Counted from the first letter of the stretch, positions 6,287 through 13,959 are shown. The stretch is 33,605 nucleotides of DNA from Alphaproteobacteria bacterium (GCA_016869435.1 VGEB01000021.1:1-33605), one strand, 5' to 3'. A program made the numbers and translations. Notes: generated by a model not told the origin, from the letters alone.

Positions 6287-8065
6287 TTAGGCGCCCTTAT
6301 CCGGCCGGAGCATCTGGGCGTCGCCGCGCAGCATGCGGGTGATGAAGGCGCGCGCCGCCGGCTTCTCGTTCTCCGAGGTCAGTCCCGACAGCAGGCCGAG
6401 CGCGCCGCCGATGGTGACGCCGACAAGCGCGCACAGCGCATAGATTTCGATGCGGTCGGGGGCCTCGGCCGTCGCCAATGCGCCGAAAAGCCCGACGGCG
6501 CCGCCGCAGAGCGCGAAGAGCGCCTCGCGATCGCCCGCGCGGGGCCAGAAGGCGAGAGCAAGAGACGGGGCGAGGCAGGCGGCGGACACGGCGAGCGCCG
6601 CGGCGACCAGCGCGCCGGGCGTGAAGACGCCGGCGACGGCGGCGACGTAAGCGAGCGTCGACACGATCACGAGCGTGATGCGATTGACGGCGAGACGCCG
6701 GCTCGTCAGGTCGATCTCCCCGCGCAGCCGATACAGCGCGTCATGGCCGAATGCCGTCCCGCAGGCTTGCAGGCTCGCCGTGGCGAGCGCGAGCCCGAGC
6801 GCCACCAGCGCCGAGGCGAGAAGGCCGGTCGACGCCGCGCCGAGCTCGGCCGCCTGGGGCAGGAAGCCGAGCAGAAAGTCCCCGTCGATCGGGCGGATAT
6901 CCGCTGCGGCGAGCGGCGCGCCGGGGGCGTATCCTCTCGCGGCGCAGGCGCGCTGCGCCTCGGAGGGCCCGCGCGCCGAATAGCCGCAAATGCTGATCAA
7001 CCCGCGCTCGCTCGCCTGATAGACTGCTTGCGGCAAACGCTCCGGCGGCTGCCCCGCGGTCGCGCGGGCGAGCGAAAGCGCCGAGGCGCCGATCGCCGCC
7101 GCCGCCAGCAGCGCGATGACGACGCCCCAGAAGAGGGCGGCGACGCCGGCGCGGCGCGCGCTTCGCTTGTCGGCCGTCGTCACCGAGGCAGCGAGCACGG
7201 GGGCGAGCGTCGCCAGCCCGAGCGCCGTCGCCAAAGTGGTGGCGAGCTCGATGGGAACGCCAAGCTGGCCCGGCGTGACTCTCCAGTCCGCCAGCAGATT
7301 CGACGCCTGCGTCCAGGCGTCGCCGCCGAAGATCAGGCCGGCCGGTAGAGCGTCGCGGACGCTGAGCGCCGCGATCGGCCAGCCGAAGGCCAGCGTCGCC
7401 ACGCCGGCGGCGGCGGCCGCCGCCCACATGACCCCGGACAGCCCGCCCGGACCGGCGATGATAAGGCTCGTCGCGGCGACGAGGAACGCCGCGAAAGCCC
7501 GATTGGCGCCGGTGAGTTCGACCAGCGCATTGACCGCGATCAGGCCGCCGGCGGCGGCGAGCAAAGTCGAGGACAGCGCCACCGCGCCGATGAAGCCGAC
7601 TCGTGTCGCGGCGCTCTGGAATCGCGCGCAGAGCAGCTCGGAAATCGAAAAAACCCCGGTCTTGCGCAGCAGCGGCCCCAGATAGAGTCCCGCCACGGCG
7701 AGCCCGACGAAGACGCCGGCGATCACGCCCGTCGACCAGCTGCTTCCAGCGAGCCGCGCGCCGAAGGGCAGCATCAGCGCGACCACGATCGCGGCATTGG
7801 CGAAGCCGGCATAGGCGGCGGGCAGCGCGCGGCCGGCGGTGTAATAGACCGACACCCGCATCGAATGCAGCAGGAAGCCGAGCGTCGCGAGACCAAGAAT
7901 GGTGAAATACGGCGGCGCGGCGCCGACGAAACGCTCCGGCGCGCCCACGCGATCGAGCAGCGCCGCAAAAGCGTAAGCCAAGAGGAAGCTTGCGGCCGTG
8001 AAGGCGATTTTGGCGTCGAGATTGGCTCGATCGAGCAGCGCCTGCTCGCTGGACCTATCGCTCAT
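6287..8065 (-). CDS. Sodium:solute symporter family (SSS) transporter
   Basis: The 592-residue protein has at least a dozen hydrophobic helices and SSS features. These include an early YYTAGRALPAAYAGFANAA stretch (the family's conserved TM1 loop), FSISELLCARF (equivalent to the TL/FPEFLxxRF motif), and a glycine-rich core LIIAGPGGLSGVMWA. A long extramembrane loop (about residues 340-395) contains CGYSARGPSEAQRACAARGY, whose two cysteines could form a disulfide if the loop is outside the cell. Members take up acetate, proline, pantothenate or other solutes with Na+; the acetate/ActP-like branch is my best guess from length and loop size. It follows the exbB-like gene on the same strand with a 69-base gap and has GAGG seven bases before its ATG, so it may be co-transcribed. 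Confidence 0.82.
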   Translation of the reverse strand: MSDRSSEQALLDRANLDAKIAFTAASFLLAYAFAALLDRVGAPERFVGAAPPYFTILGLATLGFLLHSMRVSVYYTAGRALPAAYAGFANAAIVVALMLPFGARLAGSSWSTGVIAGVFVGLAVAGLYLGPLLRKTGVFSISELLCARFQSAATRVGFIGAVALSSTLLAAAGGLIAVNALVELTGANRAFAAFLVAATSLIIAGPGGLSGVMWAAAAAAGVATLAFGWPIAALSVRDALPAGLIFGGDAWTQASNLLADWRVTPGQLGVPIELATTLATALGLATLAPVLAASVTTADKRSARRAGVAALFWGVVIALLAAAAIGASALSLARATAGQPPERLPQAVYQASERGLISICGYSARGPSEAQRACAARGYAPGAPLAAADIRPIDGDFLLGFLPQAAELGAASTGLLASALVALGLALATASLQACGTAFGHDALYRLRGEIDLTSRRLAVNRITLVIVSTLAYVAAVAGVFTPGALVAAALAVSAACLAPSLALAFWPRAGDREALFALCGGAVGLFGALATAEAPDRIEIYALCALVGVTIGGALGLLSGLTSENEKPAARAFITRMLRGDAQMLRPDKGA

Positions 8066-8134
8066 TCATAGCCTCGCGCAAATCAAAAGCGGGCAAACTC
8101 TAAACGAGGAGGTTTCGCGGGCCAAGATGGGGCG

Positions 8135-8737
8135 TTAAGCAATCGAATTCGCATAAGACATGATGTAGCGGCTCATTTTTTCTCTTAAGTCGCCAAAAGC
8201 CATGACCATCCGGTTGTAGCCGATCGCGGCCGGGATGGCGGCGGCGAGCCCATAGGCGGTCGCGGCCAAGGCGTCGGCGATGCCGGGCGCGACGACGGCA
8301 AGACTCGTGTCCTGGGTCTGGGCGATTCCTGAAAAGCTCGACATGATGCCCCAGACGGTGCCGAAGAGGCCGACGAACGGGCCTGCCGAAGCGACGATGG
8401 CGAGAACGGGAAGCCCGCCTTCGGCCTCGAGCATGAATTCTCCTGCAGCCCGGCTCATCTGCTGGAGCACGCGTTCGCGCTTCTGGCGACTCGTCTCGTT
8501 GGGCAATTCGGTCTGCGACGCTTCCCGCGCCGCGTCGGCGATCGGCCAAAGAACGCCGATATCGCCGCCTCTCCGCGCGCGATCCAGCGCTTTCGATAGC
8601 CGCACCAGCACAAAGACGCCGTCGATAAGGAGCACCCAGGTCCAAACCGCTGCGGCGAGAAGCAGCGCCATCACCACTTTGCTTACTGGTCCGGCGTAGA
8701 TAAACATGCCGAGCGGCGACATGGGCGCGAGATTCAT
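8135..8737 (-). CDS. MotA/TolQ/ExbB-family proton channel protein
   Basis: The 200-residue product is a TolQ/ExbB-type inner membrane proton channel subunit. It has an N-terminal helix (VVMALLLAAAVWTWVLLIDGVFVL), a cytoplasmic loop with ETSRQKRERVLQQM, and the family core LPVLAIVASAGPFVGLFGTVWGIMSSF (third-quarter helix with the conserved GLFGTVWGI). The last helix is ALAATAYGLAAAIPAAIGYN. These proteins use the proton gradient to energise TonB or TolA. The ATG at 8737 has AGGAG eight bases upstream, which favours it over an upstream start that would run into tonB. The tonB-like gene ends 32 bases before it. The normal third partner, ExbD/TolR, is not encoded next to it, so ExbD must come from elsewhere or be absent. 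Confidence 0.9.
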   Translation of the reverse strand: MNLAPMSPLGMFIYAGPVSKVVMALLLAAAVWTWVLLIDGVFVLVRLSKALDRARRGGDIGVLWPIADAAREASQTELPNETSRQKRERVLQQMSRAAGEFMLEAEGGLPVLAIVASAGPFVGLFGTVWGIMSSFSGIAQTQDTSLAVVAPGIADALAATAYGLAAAIPAAIGYNRMVMAFGDLREKMSRYIMSYANSIA

Positions 8738-8769
8738 CGGAACGCTCTCCTGCGTGTGCGGCGCTAATT

Positions 8770-9615
8770 CTATTGAAAGGTGATTCCCTGTCTCGCGTAT
8801 ACCGGCCGGCAACTGCTCGGGCCGCGCGAAGACGCGACGATGCGCCGCGCCAGCGCCGCATGCGCGGCGCTTCCGCCAGAGACCGAGATGCCAGAGATGC
8901 CGCCGCCAGAGTTCACATAGAACGTGACGTTGACCGTCGCCGGTCCAAGACTCGTGGTGGCAGGCGTATGTCCGCGAATTGAAGCGTAGATTTGAGCGAG
9001 GCAGGTCGTCTGCGAACCGCCGGAACCGTCGCCGCTGCCACCCGGCAGTCCAAAGCGGCCGGCTACCCGCGCGGTGCCGGACCCTTGGCCGGTTCCTCCG
9101 GGAAGGCCATAGCGGCGATCGCTCTCGCCCGCCCGACGACCACTGCTTGCGGCTTGTCGTTGCTCGCGAACTTTCTGTTCAACTTTCTTGGGTTTCTCGG
9201 GCTTTTCTTTTTTTTCTACTTTTTTTGCGATCTTCTTCTCCGGCGCTGGAACCGCTTCAGGCTCCATAATAAGCGGCGGAGGCGGCTCCTCGGACATCAA
9301 TTCCTCCAGCTCCTCCTCAGGAAGAGCCGCCGTTTCGATCGGCGGCGCTTCGTCAAGCGAATCGCCCTCTGGCGCCGGATCGCCGGCCTCGAGAGAAACC
9401 CCTTCGGGAATGAGCTCCGCGTTTATGCCGCCGAGGTCCACGACGTCCTGTGGCCAGTAAATCCCTGATGCGAAGTAGGCGAGCATTACCGCGATGACCG
9501 AAACGGCGGAGACGGGATGCAGCCAACGAGGCCTGAGCGGCGGGCGTTCTTGCGCGCTGCTCTGCCTACTCACAGAAATCTTATCCACTTGCGAAGCGCT
9601 CCGCCGATGCGCCAT
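8770..9615 (-). CDS. TonB-like energy transducer
   Basis: This 281-residue protein has TonB/TolA architecture: a short cytoplasmic start and one membrane helix (about 31-53, HPVSAVSVIAVMLAYFASGIYW). A periplasm-spanning region follows that is first acidic, then rich in proline and lysine (EEPPPPLIMEP, PAPEKKIAKKVEKKEKPEKP). Two glycine-rich near-repeats come next (YGLPGGTGQGSG and FGLPGGSGDGSG). A C-terminal TonB-type domain (TVNVTFYVNSGGGISGISVSGGS) carries two cysteines (TTCLAQ and SSCRPV) that may form a disulfide. TonB transmits energy from ExbB/ExbD to outer membrane receptors. It is upstream of the exbB-like gene in the same direction. The lysine region contains A7 and A8 runs, unusual in this GC-rich genome. 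No receptor gene is adjacent, so the cargo is unknown; a TolA-like role is the alternative. Confidence 0.82.
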   Translation of the reverse strand: MAHRRSASQVDKISVSRQSSAQERPPLRPRWLHPVSAVSVIAVMLAYFASGIYWPQDVVDLGGINAELIPEGVSLEAGDPAPEGDSLDEAPPIETAALPEEELEELMSEEPPPPLIMEPEAVPAPEKKIAKKVEKKEKPEKPKKVEQKVREQRQAASSGRRAGESDRRYGLPGGTGQGSGTARVAGRFGLPGGSGDGSGGSQTTCLAQIYASIRGHTPATTSLGPATVNVTFYVNSGGGISGISVSGGSAAHAALARRIVASSRGPSSCRPVYARQGITFQ

Positions 9616-9616
9616 T

Positions 9617-9632
9617 TATGATCTGCATCATA
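9617..9632. promoter_or_regulatory. Perfect 6-4-6 palindrome upstream of the tonB-like gene
   Basis: TATGAT and ATCATA flank four bases (CTGC) directly before the tonB-like start codon at 9615, in the spacer shared with the divergent pseudouridine synthase gene. Its size and place suit a dimeric repressor operator, for example of a metal-responsive regulator. It does not match a Fur or Irr box I could name, and a 12-base palindrome can occur by chance. Confidence 0.3.
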
Positions 9633-9720
9633 CGCTCGAAGCTTGGCGCTTCAAGCTGCGGCGAAGGGGTGCGGCTTTGTGCGGCGCCGGGATGGCGCCG
9701 CGCCGCCGTATCTGATCGAC

Positions 9721-10821
9721 ATGCGGCCCCCTATGGCCGATAAGGCCGCCATGACCGCCAGTCCGAAACCGCAGACGCCGGCCGCCGCGTCCGGCGTCTC
9801 CACCGCCGTCGTCGCCGAGGACGAGGCGGGGATGCGGATCGATCGCTGGTTCAAGCGTCGCTATCCAACGCTCGCTCTGTCGCATCTCGCCAAAATCTGC
9901 CGAAAGGGCGAGGTGCGCGTCGACGGCAAGAGGGTTGAAACCTCGACGCGGCTCGAAGAGGGCCAGAAGGTTCGTGTGCCGCCCTTGAGGATCGAGGCGC
10001 CGGCCCCCGCAGTTCGGCCCGCGCGGCCAGGCGACGCGCAAGCCCTGCAGGCGATGACTCTTTTCGAGGACAAGGATGTCCTCGTGCTCAACAAACCATA
10101 CGGCCTCGCGACGCAGGGTGGTTCAGGTCAAACCCGCCACATCGACGGCATGCTGGAATCGCTCGCTAAGGGCGATACGCGGCCGGTGCTGGTGCATCGC
10201 CTCGACCGCGACACGTCAGGCGTGCTGCTCGTCGCCAAAAACCGGAGGATGGCCGCCGAACTTGGCGAGATTTTTCGTTCGCGGCAGGCCAAGAAAATCT
10301 ATTGGGCGCTTGTCGAAGGCGTGCCAAAGCCAGCGCAGGGTCGCATCTCGCTTTATCTCGCGAAAGGCGCCGGCATGGAAAAATCGAGGGGCGGCGCGAG
10401 GGAGCTTGAGAAAATGCGCGTCGCCAAGCATGGCGAGTCCGACGCCCAGCATTCCCTGACCTATTACGCCATCGTCGACAAGGTGGCGCCGCGTTGCGCC
10501 TGGCTGTCGATGAAGCCGCTGACTGGCCGCACGCATCAGCTTCGCGCGCATGCGGAGGCGATCGGCCACCCGATTTTTGGCGATCCCAAATATGGCCATC
10601 GCCCCGACGACGAGGTCCGCAGGCGCGATCCGCTGCGGGCGATGCCGGAGGGACTCGAGCGCAAGCTGCATCTGCTCGCGCGGCGGCTGATCTTGCCGCA
10701 TCCCAAAGGCGGCGTGATCGACGTGACCGCGCCGCTGCCCGACCATATGGAAAAAAGCTGGGAGCTTTTCGGCTTCGACGTGAAGCGCCCCGACCCGATC
10801 GAGGACGCGCCGGACGCGTGA
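9721..10821 (+). CDS. RluA-family 23S rRNA pseudouridine synthase (RluC-like)
   Basis: The 366-residue protein isomerises specific uridines in RNA to pseudouridine. It has an N-terminal S4 RNA-binding domain (MRIDRWFKRRYPTLALSHLAKICRKGEVRVDGKRV), then the RluA catalytic core with HRLDRDTSGVLL near residue 160 (containing the catalytic aspartate). Further family motifs are VLNKPYGLATQGGSG and TGRTHQLRAHAEAIGHPIFGDPKYG. The RluC/RluD branch fits best; the exact 23S position is not deducible. The start is uncertain: ATG codons at 9721, 9733 and 9751 are in frame and none has a strong ribosome site. In relatives this gene lies just upstream of ATP12. Here the two are separated by about 2.1 kb of inserted and duplicated DNA, and a broken second copy lies at 12731-12910. 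Confidence 0.93.
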   Translation: MRPPMADKAAMTASPKPQTPAAASGVSTAVVAEDEAGMRIDRWFKRRYPTLALSHLAKICRKGEVRVDGKRVETSTRLEEGQKVRVPPLRIEAPAPAVRPARPGDAQALQAMTLFEDKDVLVLNKPYGLATQGGSGQTRHIDGMLESLAKGDTRPVLVHRLDRDTSGVLLVAKNRRMAAELGEIFRSRQAKKIYWALVEGVPKPAQGRISLYLAKGAGMEKSRGGARELEKMRVAKHGESDAQHSLTYYAIVDKVAPRCAWLSMKPLTGRTHQLRAHAEAIGHPIFGDPKYGHRPDDEVRRRDPLRAMPEGLERKLHLLARRLILPHPKGGVIDVTAPLPDHMEKSWELFGFDVKRPDPIEDAPDA

Positions 10822-10822
10822 G

Positions 10823-10930
10823 GCGCCTTCGCTCGCGACAGGCTCGCCGCCACGCTCGCGGCGGCCGAGGGCGTCATGTTCGTTGAACAGCCGCAGGAGG
10901 CGCGGGGCGCACTGCGTGCGCTGTGCGGCA
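10823..10930 (+). pseudogene. Fragment of a duplicated ATP12 chaperone gene
   Basis: Starting one or two bases after the pseudouridine synthase stop, about 100 bases align closely with the internal part of the intact ATP12 gene at 13403-13510. Shared stretches include GGCGTCATGTTCGTTGA and CAGCCGCAGGAGGCGCGGGG. Scattered substitutions and a small deletion near its end show that it is an older, decaying copy. The junction with the upstream gene tail falls in the short shared sequence CGCCTT, suggesting a deletion through microhomology. It has no start and cannot make a protein. Confidence 0.85.
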
Positions 10931-10942
10931 TGATGCGGGGGA

Positions 10943-11191
10943 TTACTTTTTATCGCCCTCTATGGGTCCAAAGGGTGCAATTGGCGGATTGGAGTATGGT
11001 CCTCGATAGGGTTGCTCCGTAGTTGGAGGCGCACGATCTTCGCGCACCTCCACGCTGTATAGGCGTTTATCCGGATCAATCGGGACAACTCCGTATGACT
11101 CGTTGAGGTCCTCGACGGCGACGCCCAACTGGGCTGCCGCCTCCGCTAGGGTAGGCGGCCCGTTGGAGCTCGTAACGGTCATTAACGCCAT
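10943..11191 (-). CDS. Small protein resembling the subtilase propeptide region
   Basis: This 82-residue, mostly polar protein follows the subtilase by 24 bases on the same strand. AAAGGA lies seven bases before its ATG, so it is very likely co-translated. Residues 13-30 form a predicted helix (TLAEAAAQLGVAVEDLN), followed by a proline-rich tail. I see no membrane segment or signal peptide. By eye, residues 29-74 align with residues 43-104 of the subtilase, ahead of its protease domain. LNESYGVVPI matches LDSNFVAVPL, YSVEVREDRA matches FAVRGFLDAE, and YSNPPIAPF matches FADPRIEPF. I infer a detached propeptide-like inhibitor, folding helper or substrate for the protease. An alternative is a ribosomally made peptide precursor cut by the subtilase. 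The family is not recognised. Confidence 0.75.
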   Translation of the reverse strand: MALMTVTSSNGPPTLAEAAAQLGVAVEDLNESYGVVPIDPDKRLYSVEVREDRAPPTTEQPYRGPYSNPPIAPFGPIEGDKK

Positions 11192-11215
11192 ATCGCGTTC
11201 CTTTGGCGAAGCCGT

Positions 11216-12595
11216 TCAGGAAACTCGCTCTTCCGCGCGTTCGCTTACTGCGGCGACGCCGAAGCTTGTCGCTGCCGCCGCGGGATCGATGATTCCAAAG
11301 CCATAATCCGAGTTCCACCCGCGCTGACCCGCGAGAGCCGCGCGCGCGCTTTGCCTCAGAGTCTGGATCATGACGCTCGGCGCGACGCTGCTCAACGCCG
11401 CTTTGGTTCGCAACGCCGCCACACAGCCTGCCGCCACCGGGCAAGCTGCGGACGTGCCACTGTCGGGGGAGCCCACGCCAAACGCCTCTGATCCTTTGAA
11501 ATGCGTGTAGGCGGTGACATCCGGCTTTTCCTGATACATGCCCGGAATAGACGGACCTTGCGATGAATAGCCGACCCGCTTGTCGGTCGTATCGCAACCA
11601 GCGATCGTCAGTACTTCGCTATGGGCGCTCGCGCCCATGATTGTATGTCTCGTTCGGCCCTGACAGCGGCCATCCGCGCAATCCGTTCCGCAGTTGCCTG
11701 CTGCGAAAACAATGTCGGCGCCCGCGCGCGCCAGCGTCGAAACGACGACATTGAAGGGATGGTTCGGATTGTCGAGAAAGCGGCCAGGATGACCGGCCGG
11801 AAAATCCCAACTCGGGTGAAAAATGCCCCAGCTGTTCGTCGAAACGAGCGCTTTATATTTGCGCGCGCCAGTCGGCGAGAAGGCGACGCCCCAATTGACC
11901 AGCAGTTGAGCGAAACCCATCAGAGCGACGCTCAAGAAGCCGCCCATGACGCTGCCGCCAGGCGCGCTTCCTCGCAGAATGGGAAAGTCGAGCAATGTCG
12001 CCTTTGGCGCCGCGATGAGTGCGTCAAACGCGCACATTGTGCCATGTCCGACCGGGTGTGCGCCGGGCGCCGTCGGCACGCCCGGAGCCGACCAGGAATT
12101 TGCGGCGTCGAATTTCGGCGCAAAACCAAGCTTGGCTGTCAGATGAGGAAGGTTGATGCCCGTATCCATCACCGCGATCGCGACGCCATCGCCGCTTAAT
12201 CCCTGGGCCGCGAGCGCAGCAACGTTCAGTTTGGCCGCAACGGCCGCAGCGTCCCCAACTGGAGGCGCGCCGCCGCAGGTGATGAAGGGTTCGATCCTCG
12301 GATCGGCGAAGAGCGGATTTCCGTCGGCCGTCGTTGGAATCGCTTCCGGGCTTTCGGCGTCGAGAAAACCGCGGACCGCGAAAGACTCTGAGCGCTCGGG
12401 CGCGAACGATTCGAGCGCCGGCTTGGCGGCGGCGCCTCCGAGCGGCACAGCCACAAAATTGGAATCCAGGGTAATGCCGCTTGGCGCGCGCGCCCGCGAC
12501 AAGTCAGTCGGCGCCTTGCCTTCGAGGCCGGCGGCCGCCGATTCTTGCAATGGCTCCTGCTTGGGAAGAACGACAATGACGGGAATACGCATCAT
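11216..12595 (-). CDS. Subtilisin-like serine protease (peptidase family S8)
   Basis: The 459-residue protein is a subtilase with the full catalytic set: aspartate 144 in AVMDTGIN, histidine 184 in GHGTMCA, oxyanion-hole asparagine 301 in FAAGNCG, and serine 382 in SGTSAACP. The last departs from the usual GTSMAAP but keeps the GTS core. About 105 residues precede the protease domain and include LFADPRIEPF and TCGGAPPVG. The first residues (MMRIPVIVVLPKQEP) do not look like a signal peptide, so the enzyme is probably cytoplasmic. Cysteines cluster near NCGTDCADGRC (301-311). GAAGGAG lies six bases before the first ATG. The small propeptide-like gene follows by 24 bases. The pair sits opposite in strand to its neighbours and between broken copies of the flanking genes, a sign of insertion or rearrangement. 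Confidence 0.93.
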   Translation of the reverse strand: MMRIPVIVVLPKQEPLQESAAAGLEGKAPTDLSRARAPSGITLDSNFVAVPLGGAAAKPALESFAPERSESFAVRGFLDAESPEAIPTTADGNPLFADPRIEPFITCGGAPPVGDAAAVAAKLNVAALAAQGLSGDGVAIAVMDTGINLPHLTAKLGFAPKFDAANSWSAPGVPTAPGAHPVGHGTMCAFDALIAAPKATLLDFPILRGSAPGGSVMGGFLSVALMGFAQLLVNWGVAFSPTGARKYKALVSTNSWGIFHPSWDFPAGHPGRFLDNPNHPFNVVVSTLARAGADIVFAAGNCGTDCADGRCQGRTRHTIMGASAHSEVLTIAGCDTTDKRVGYSSQGPSIPGMYQEKPDVTAYTHFKGSEAFGVGSPDSGTSAACPVAAGCVAALRTKAALSSVAPSVMIQTLRQSARAALAGQRGWNSDYGFGIIDPAAAATSFGVAAVSERAEERVS

Positions 12596-12730
12596 AAGGC
12601 TCCTTCAAATGAGAAAAAAAAATCGATTGGCTTCGACAACCGTCGCGAATGAAGGCCAAAATGAAAAAACGCGCGTCGTCGAGCAATCGGCTATATAACG
12701 TTTGGCGCGATCACCGGTTCCAGACGAAAG
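12596..12730. promoter_or_regulatory. Upstream region of the subtilase operon
   Basis: These 135 bases are richer in A and T than the surroundings, including an A9 run at about 12613-12621, and separate the subtilase start from the decayed pseudouridine synthase copy. The subtilase promoter should be here. No clear consensus promoter or gene is visible. Confidence 0.35.
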
Positions 12731-12910
12731 GCGCCGGCAGGGAAAAATCGAAGGGCGGCGCGAGGGAGCTTGAGAAAATGCGCGTCGTCGCCAAGCATGG
12801 CGAGTCCGACGCCCAGCATTCCCTGACCTATTACGCCATCGTCACAAGGTCGCGCCGCGTCGCGCCTGGCTGTCGATGACGCCGCTGACCGGCCGCACGC
12901 ATGCGTGAGG
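12731..12910 (+). pseudogene. Fragment of a duplicated RluC-like pseudouridine synthase gene
   Basis: About 175 bases align closely with positions 10367-10541 of the intact gene. Shared stretches include GGCGCGAGGGAGCTTGAGAA and CATTCCCTGACCTATTACGC. A 3-base insertion, two single-base deletions and several substitutions break the frame. After GGCCGCACGCAT the copy jumps straight to the natural end of the gene (GCGTGAGGCGCC), losing about 275 bases. From there it runs into the ATP12 gene. It therefore keeps what looks like the ancestral junction between the two genes. Confidence 0.88.
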
Positions 12911-12959
12911 CGCCTCTTGGAGCGCGTCAGGCGCTTCGGGCCTCATGCAAGGACTGATG

Positions 12960-13772
12960 ATGTCTAAGGAGCCGACCGGCATCGACGCCGATTTCTTCGT
13001 CCCCGACGCCGAGCGCGACCCGGTGAAGGCCGCGCGCGACCCGGCGCGGGCCCTTCCGAAGCGCTTCTACAAAGAGGCGGTCGCCGCGCCGACGGAAGGC
13101 GGATACGGGATTTTCCTCGACGGCCGGCGGGTCAATACGCCGGCGAAGCGTCCGCTGGTCACGCCTTCGCGCGCGCTCGCCGAAGCGCTCGCCGGCGAGT
13201 GGGGGGGCCAGGGCGAGACGATCGATCCAGCGACGATGCCCCTGACGAAGCTCGTGAACACAGCGCTCGACGGGGTTGAGGCGCAAATGGCCGAAGTCGA
13301 AGCCGAGGTCGCCAAATATGCTGCTTCGGACCTCGTCTGTTACCGCGCTGGCGAGCCGGAAAGTTTGGCCGCGGCGCAATCCGCAGCGTGGGATCCGCTC
13401 GTCGCCTTCGCCCGCGACAGGCTCGGCGCCAAGCTCGCGCTGGCCGAAGGCGTCATGTTCGTTGAGCAGCCGCAGGAGGCGCGGGGCGCTATCGCCTGCG
13501 CCCTGCGCGCATATGTGGGCGAGGACGCCGGCGCGCCGTTCAGGCTCGCGGCTCTGCATGTGATGACCACGCTCACCGGTTCGGCGGTCATTGCTCTCGC
13601 GACGGCGCTGGGTGAACTGGACGCGGCCAGGGCCTGGGACGCCGCCAATGTTGACGAAGACTGGCAGATGCGCGCCTGGGGCGCGGACGCCGAAGCCATG
13701 GCTCGGCGGGCCGCGCGCTATCGCGAGTTGGACGCCGCCGCGACTGTGTCGCGACTTTCGACGCCGGAGTGA
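12960..13772 (+). CDS. ATP12-family F1-ATPase assembly chaperone
   Basis: This 270-residue protein belongs to the ATP12 family. In mitochondria it protects the F1 alpha subunit before it joins the hexamer; the alphaproteobacterial homologues are assumed to do the same for ATP synthase. Typical features are RFYKEA near residue 35, [34 protein letters not shown]-type sequence (split motif, residues about 46-80), and [14 protein letters not shown]. Later come [24 protein letters not shown] and the C-terminal [17 protein letters not shown] stretch. The start at 12960 (MSKEPTG) has AAGGA six bases upstream; ATG codons at 12945 and 12957 are alternatives. It follows a decayed copy of the pseudouridine synthase gene and precedes the nuo operon. 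Length and motifs are intact. Confidence 0.93.
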   Translation: MSKEPTGIDADFFVPDAERDPVKAARDPARALPKRFYKEAVAAPTEGGYGIFLDGRRVNTPAKRPLVTPSRALAEALAGEWGGQGETIDPATMPLTKLVNTALDGVEAQMAEVEAEVAKYAASDLVCYRAGEPESLAAAQSAAWDPLVAFARDRLGAKLALAEGVMFVEQPQEARGAIACALRAYVGEDAGAPFRLAALHVMTTLTGSAVIALATALGELDAARAWDAANVDEDWQMRAWGADAEAMARRAARYRELDAAATVSRLSTPE

Positions 13773-13842
13773 GGGACCCGCCCGAATTTCAGGCGCCTTC
13801 GTTCAAGGCTGCGGCCAAATTGCCTGCCGGGCGCTTCCTCTC

Positions 13843-13871
13843 TTGCTTTGCACAATGGCCTTTGTTACGGA
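13843..13871 (+). promoter_or_regulatory. Weak candidate promoter of the nuo operon
   Basis: TTGCTT at 13843 and TACGGA at 13866 are 17 bases apart and lie about 90 bases before nuoA, in the only sizeable spacer (13773-13959) upstream of the operon. The -10 match is poor, as is usual in alphaproteobacteria, so this is a suggestion only. Confidence 0.22.
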
Positions 13872-13959
13872 ACGCGCGGCCTGGAGTCGTTCTAAGGAAA
13901 ACAGCCAAGGAAACGCTCCCGCGACCGGCCCTTGCCCCGCCGAAGTCGGACAAGACTCG

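Noticed and set aside
6197-7348. A 383-codon open frame on the plus strand
   Set aside because: It is antisense to the SSS transporter and consists mainly of arginine, glycine and alanine, as expected for a non-coding frame in GC-rich DNA.
10943-12595. Cyanobactin-type peptide pathway (subtilase plus precursor peptide)
   Set aside because: The small protein could be viewed as a precursor, but no cyclodehydratase, macrocyclase or other modifying enzyme is nearby, and its resemblance to the subtilase's own N-terminal region favours a propeptide-like role.
13591-13959. Upstream extension of nuoA by about 120 codons
   Set aside because: The frame is open through the end of ATP12 and the spacer, but the sequence is not NuoA-like and nuoA has its normal length from 13960.
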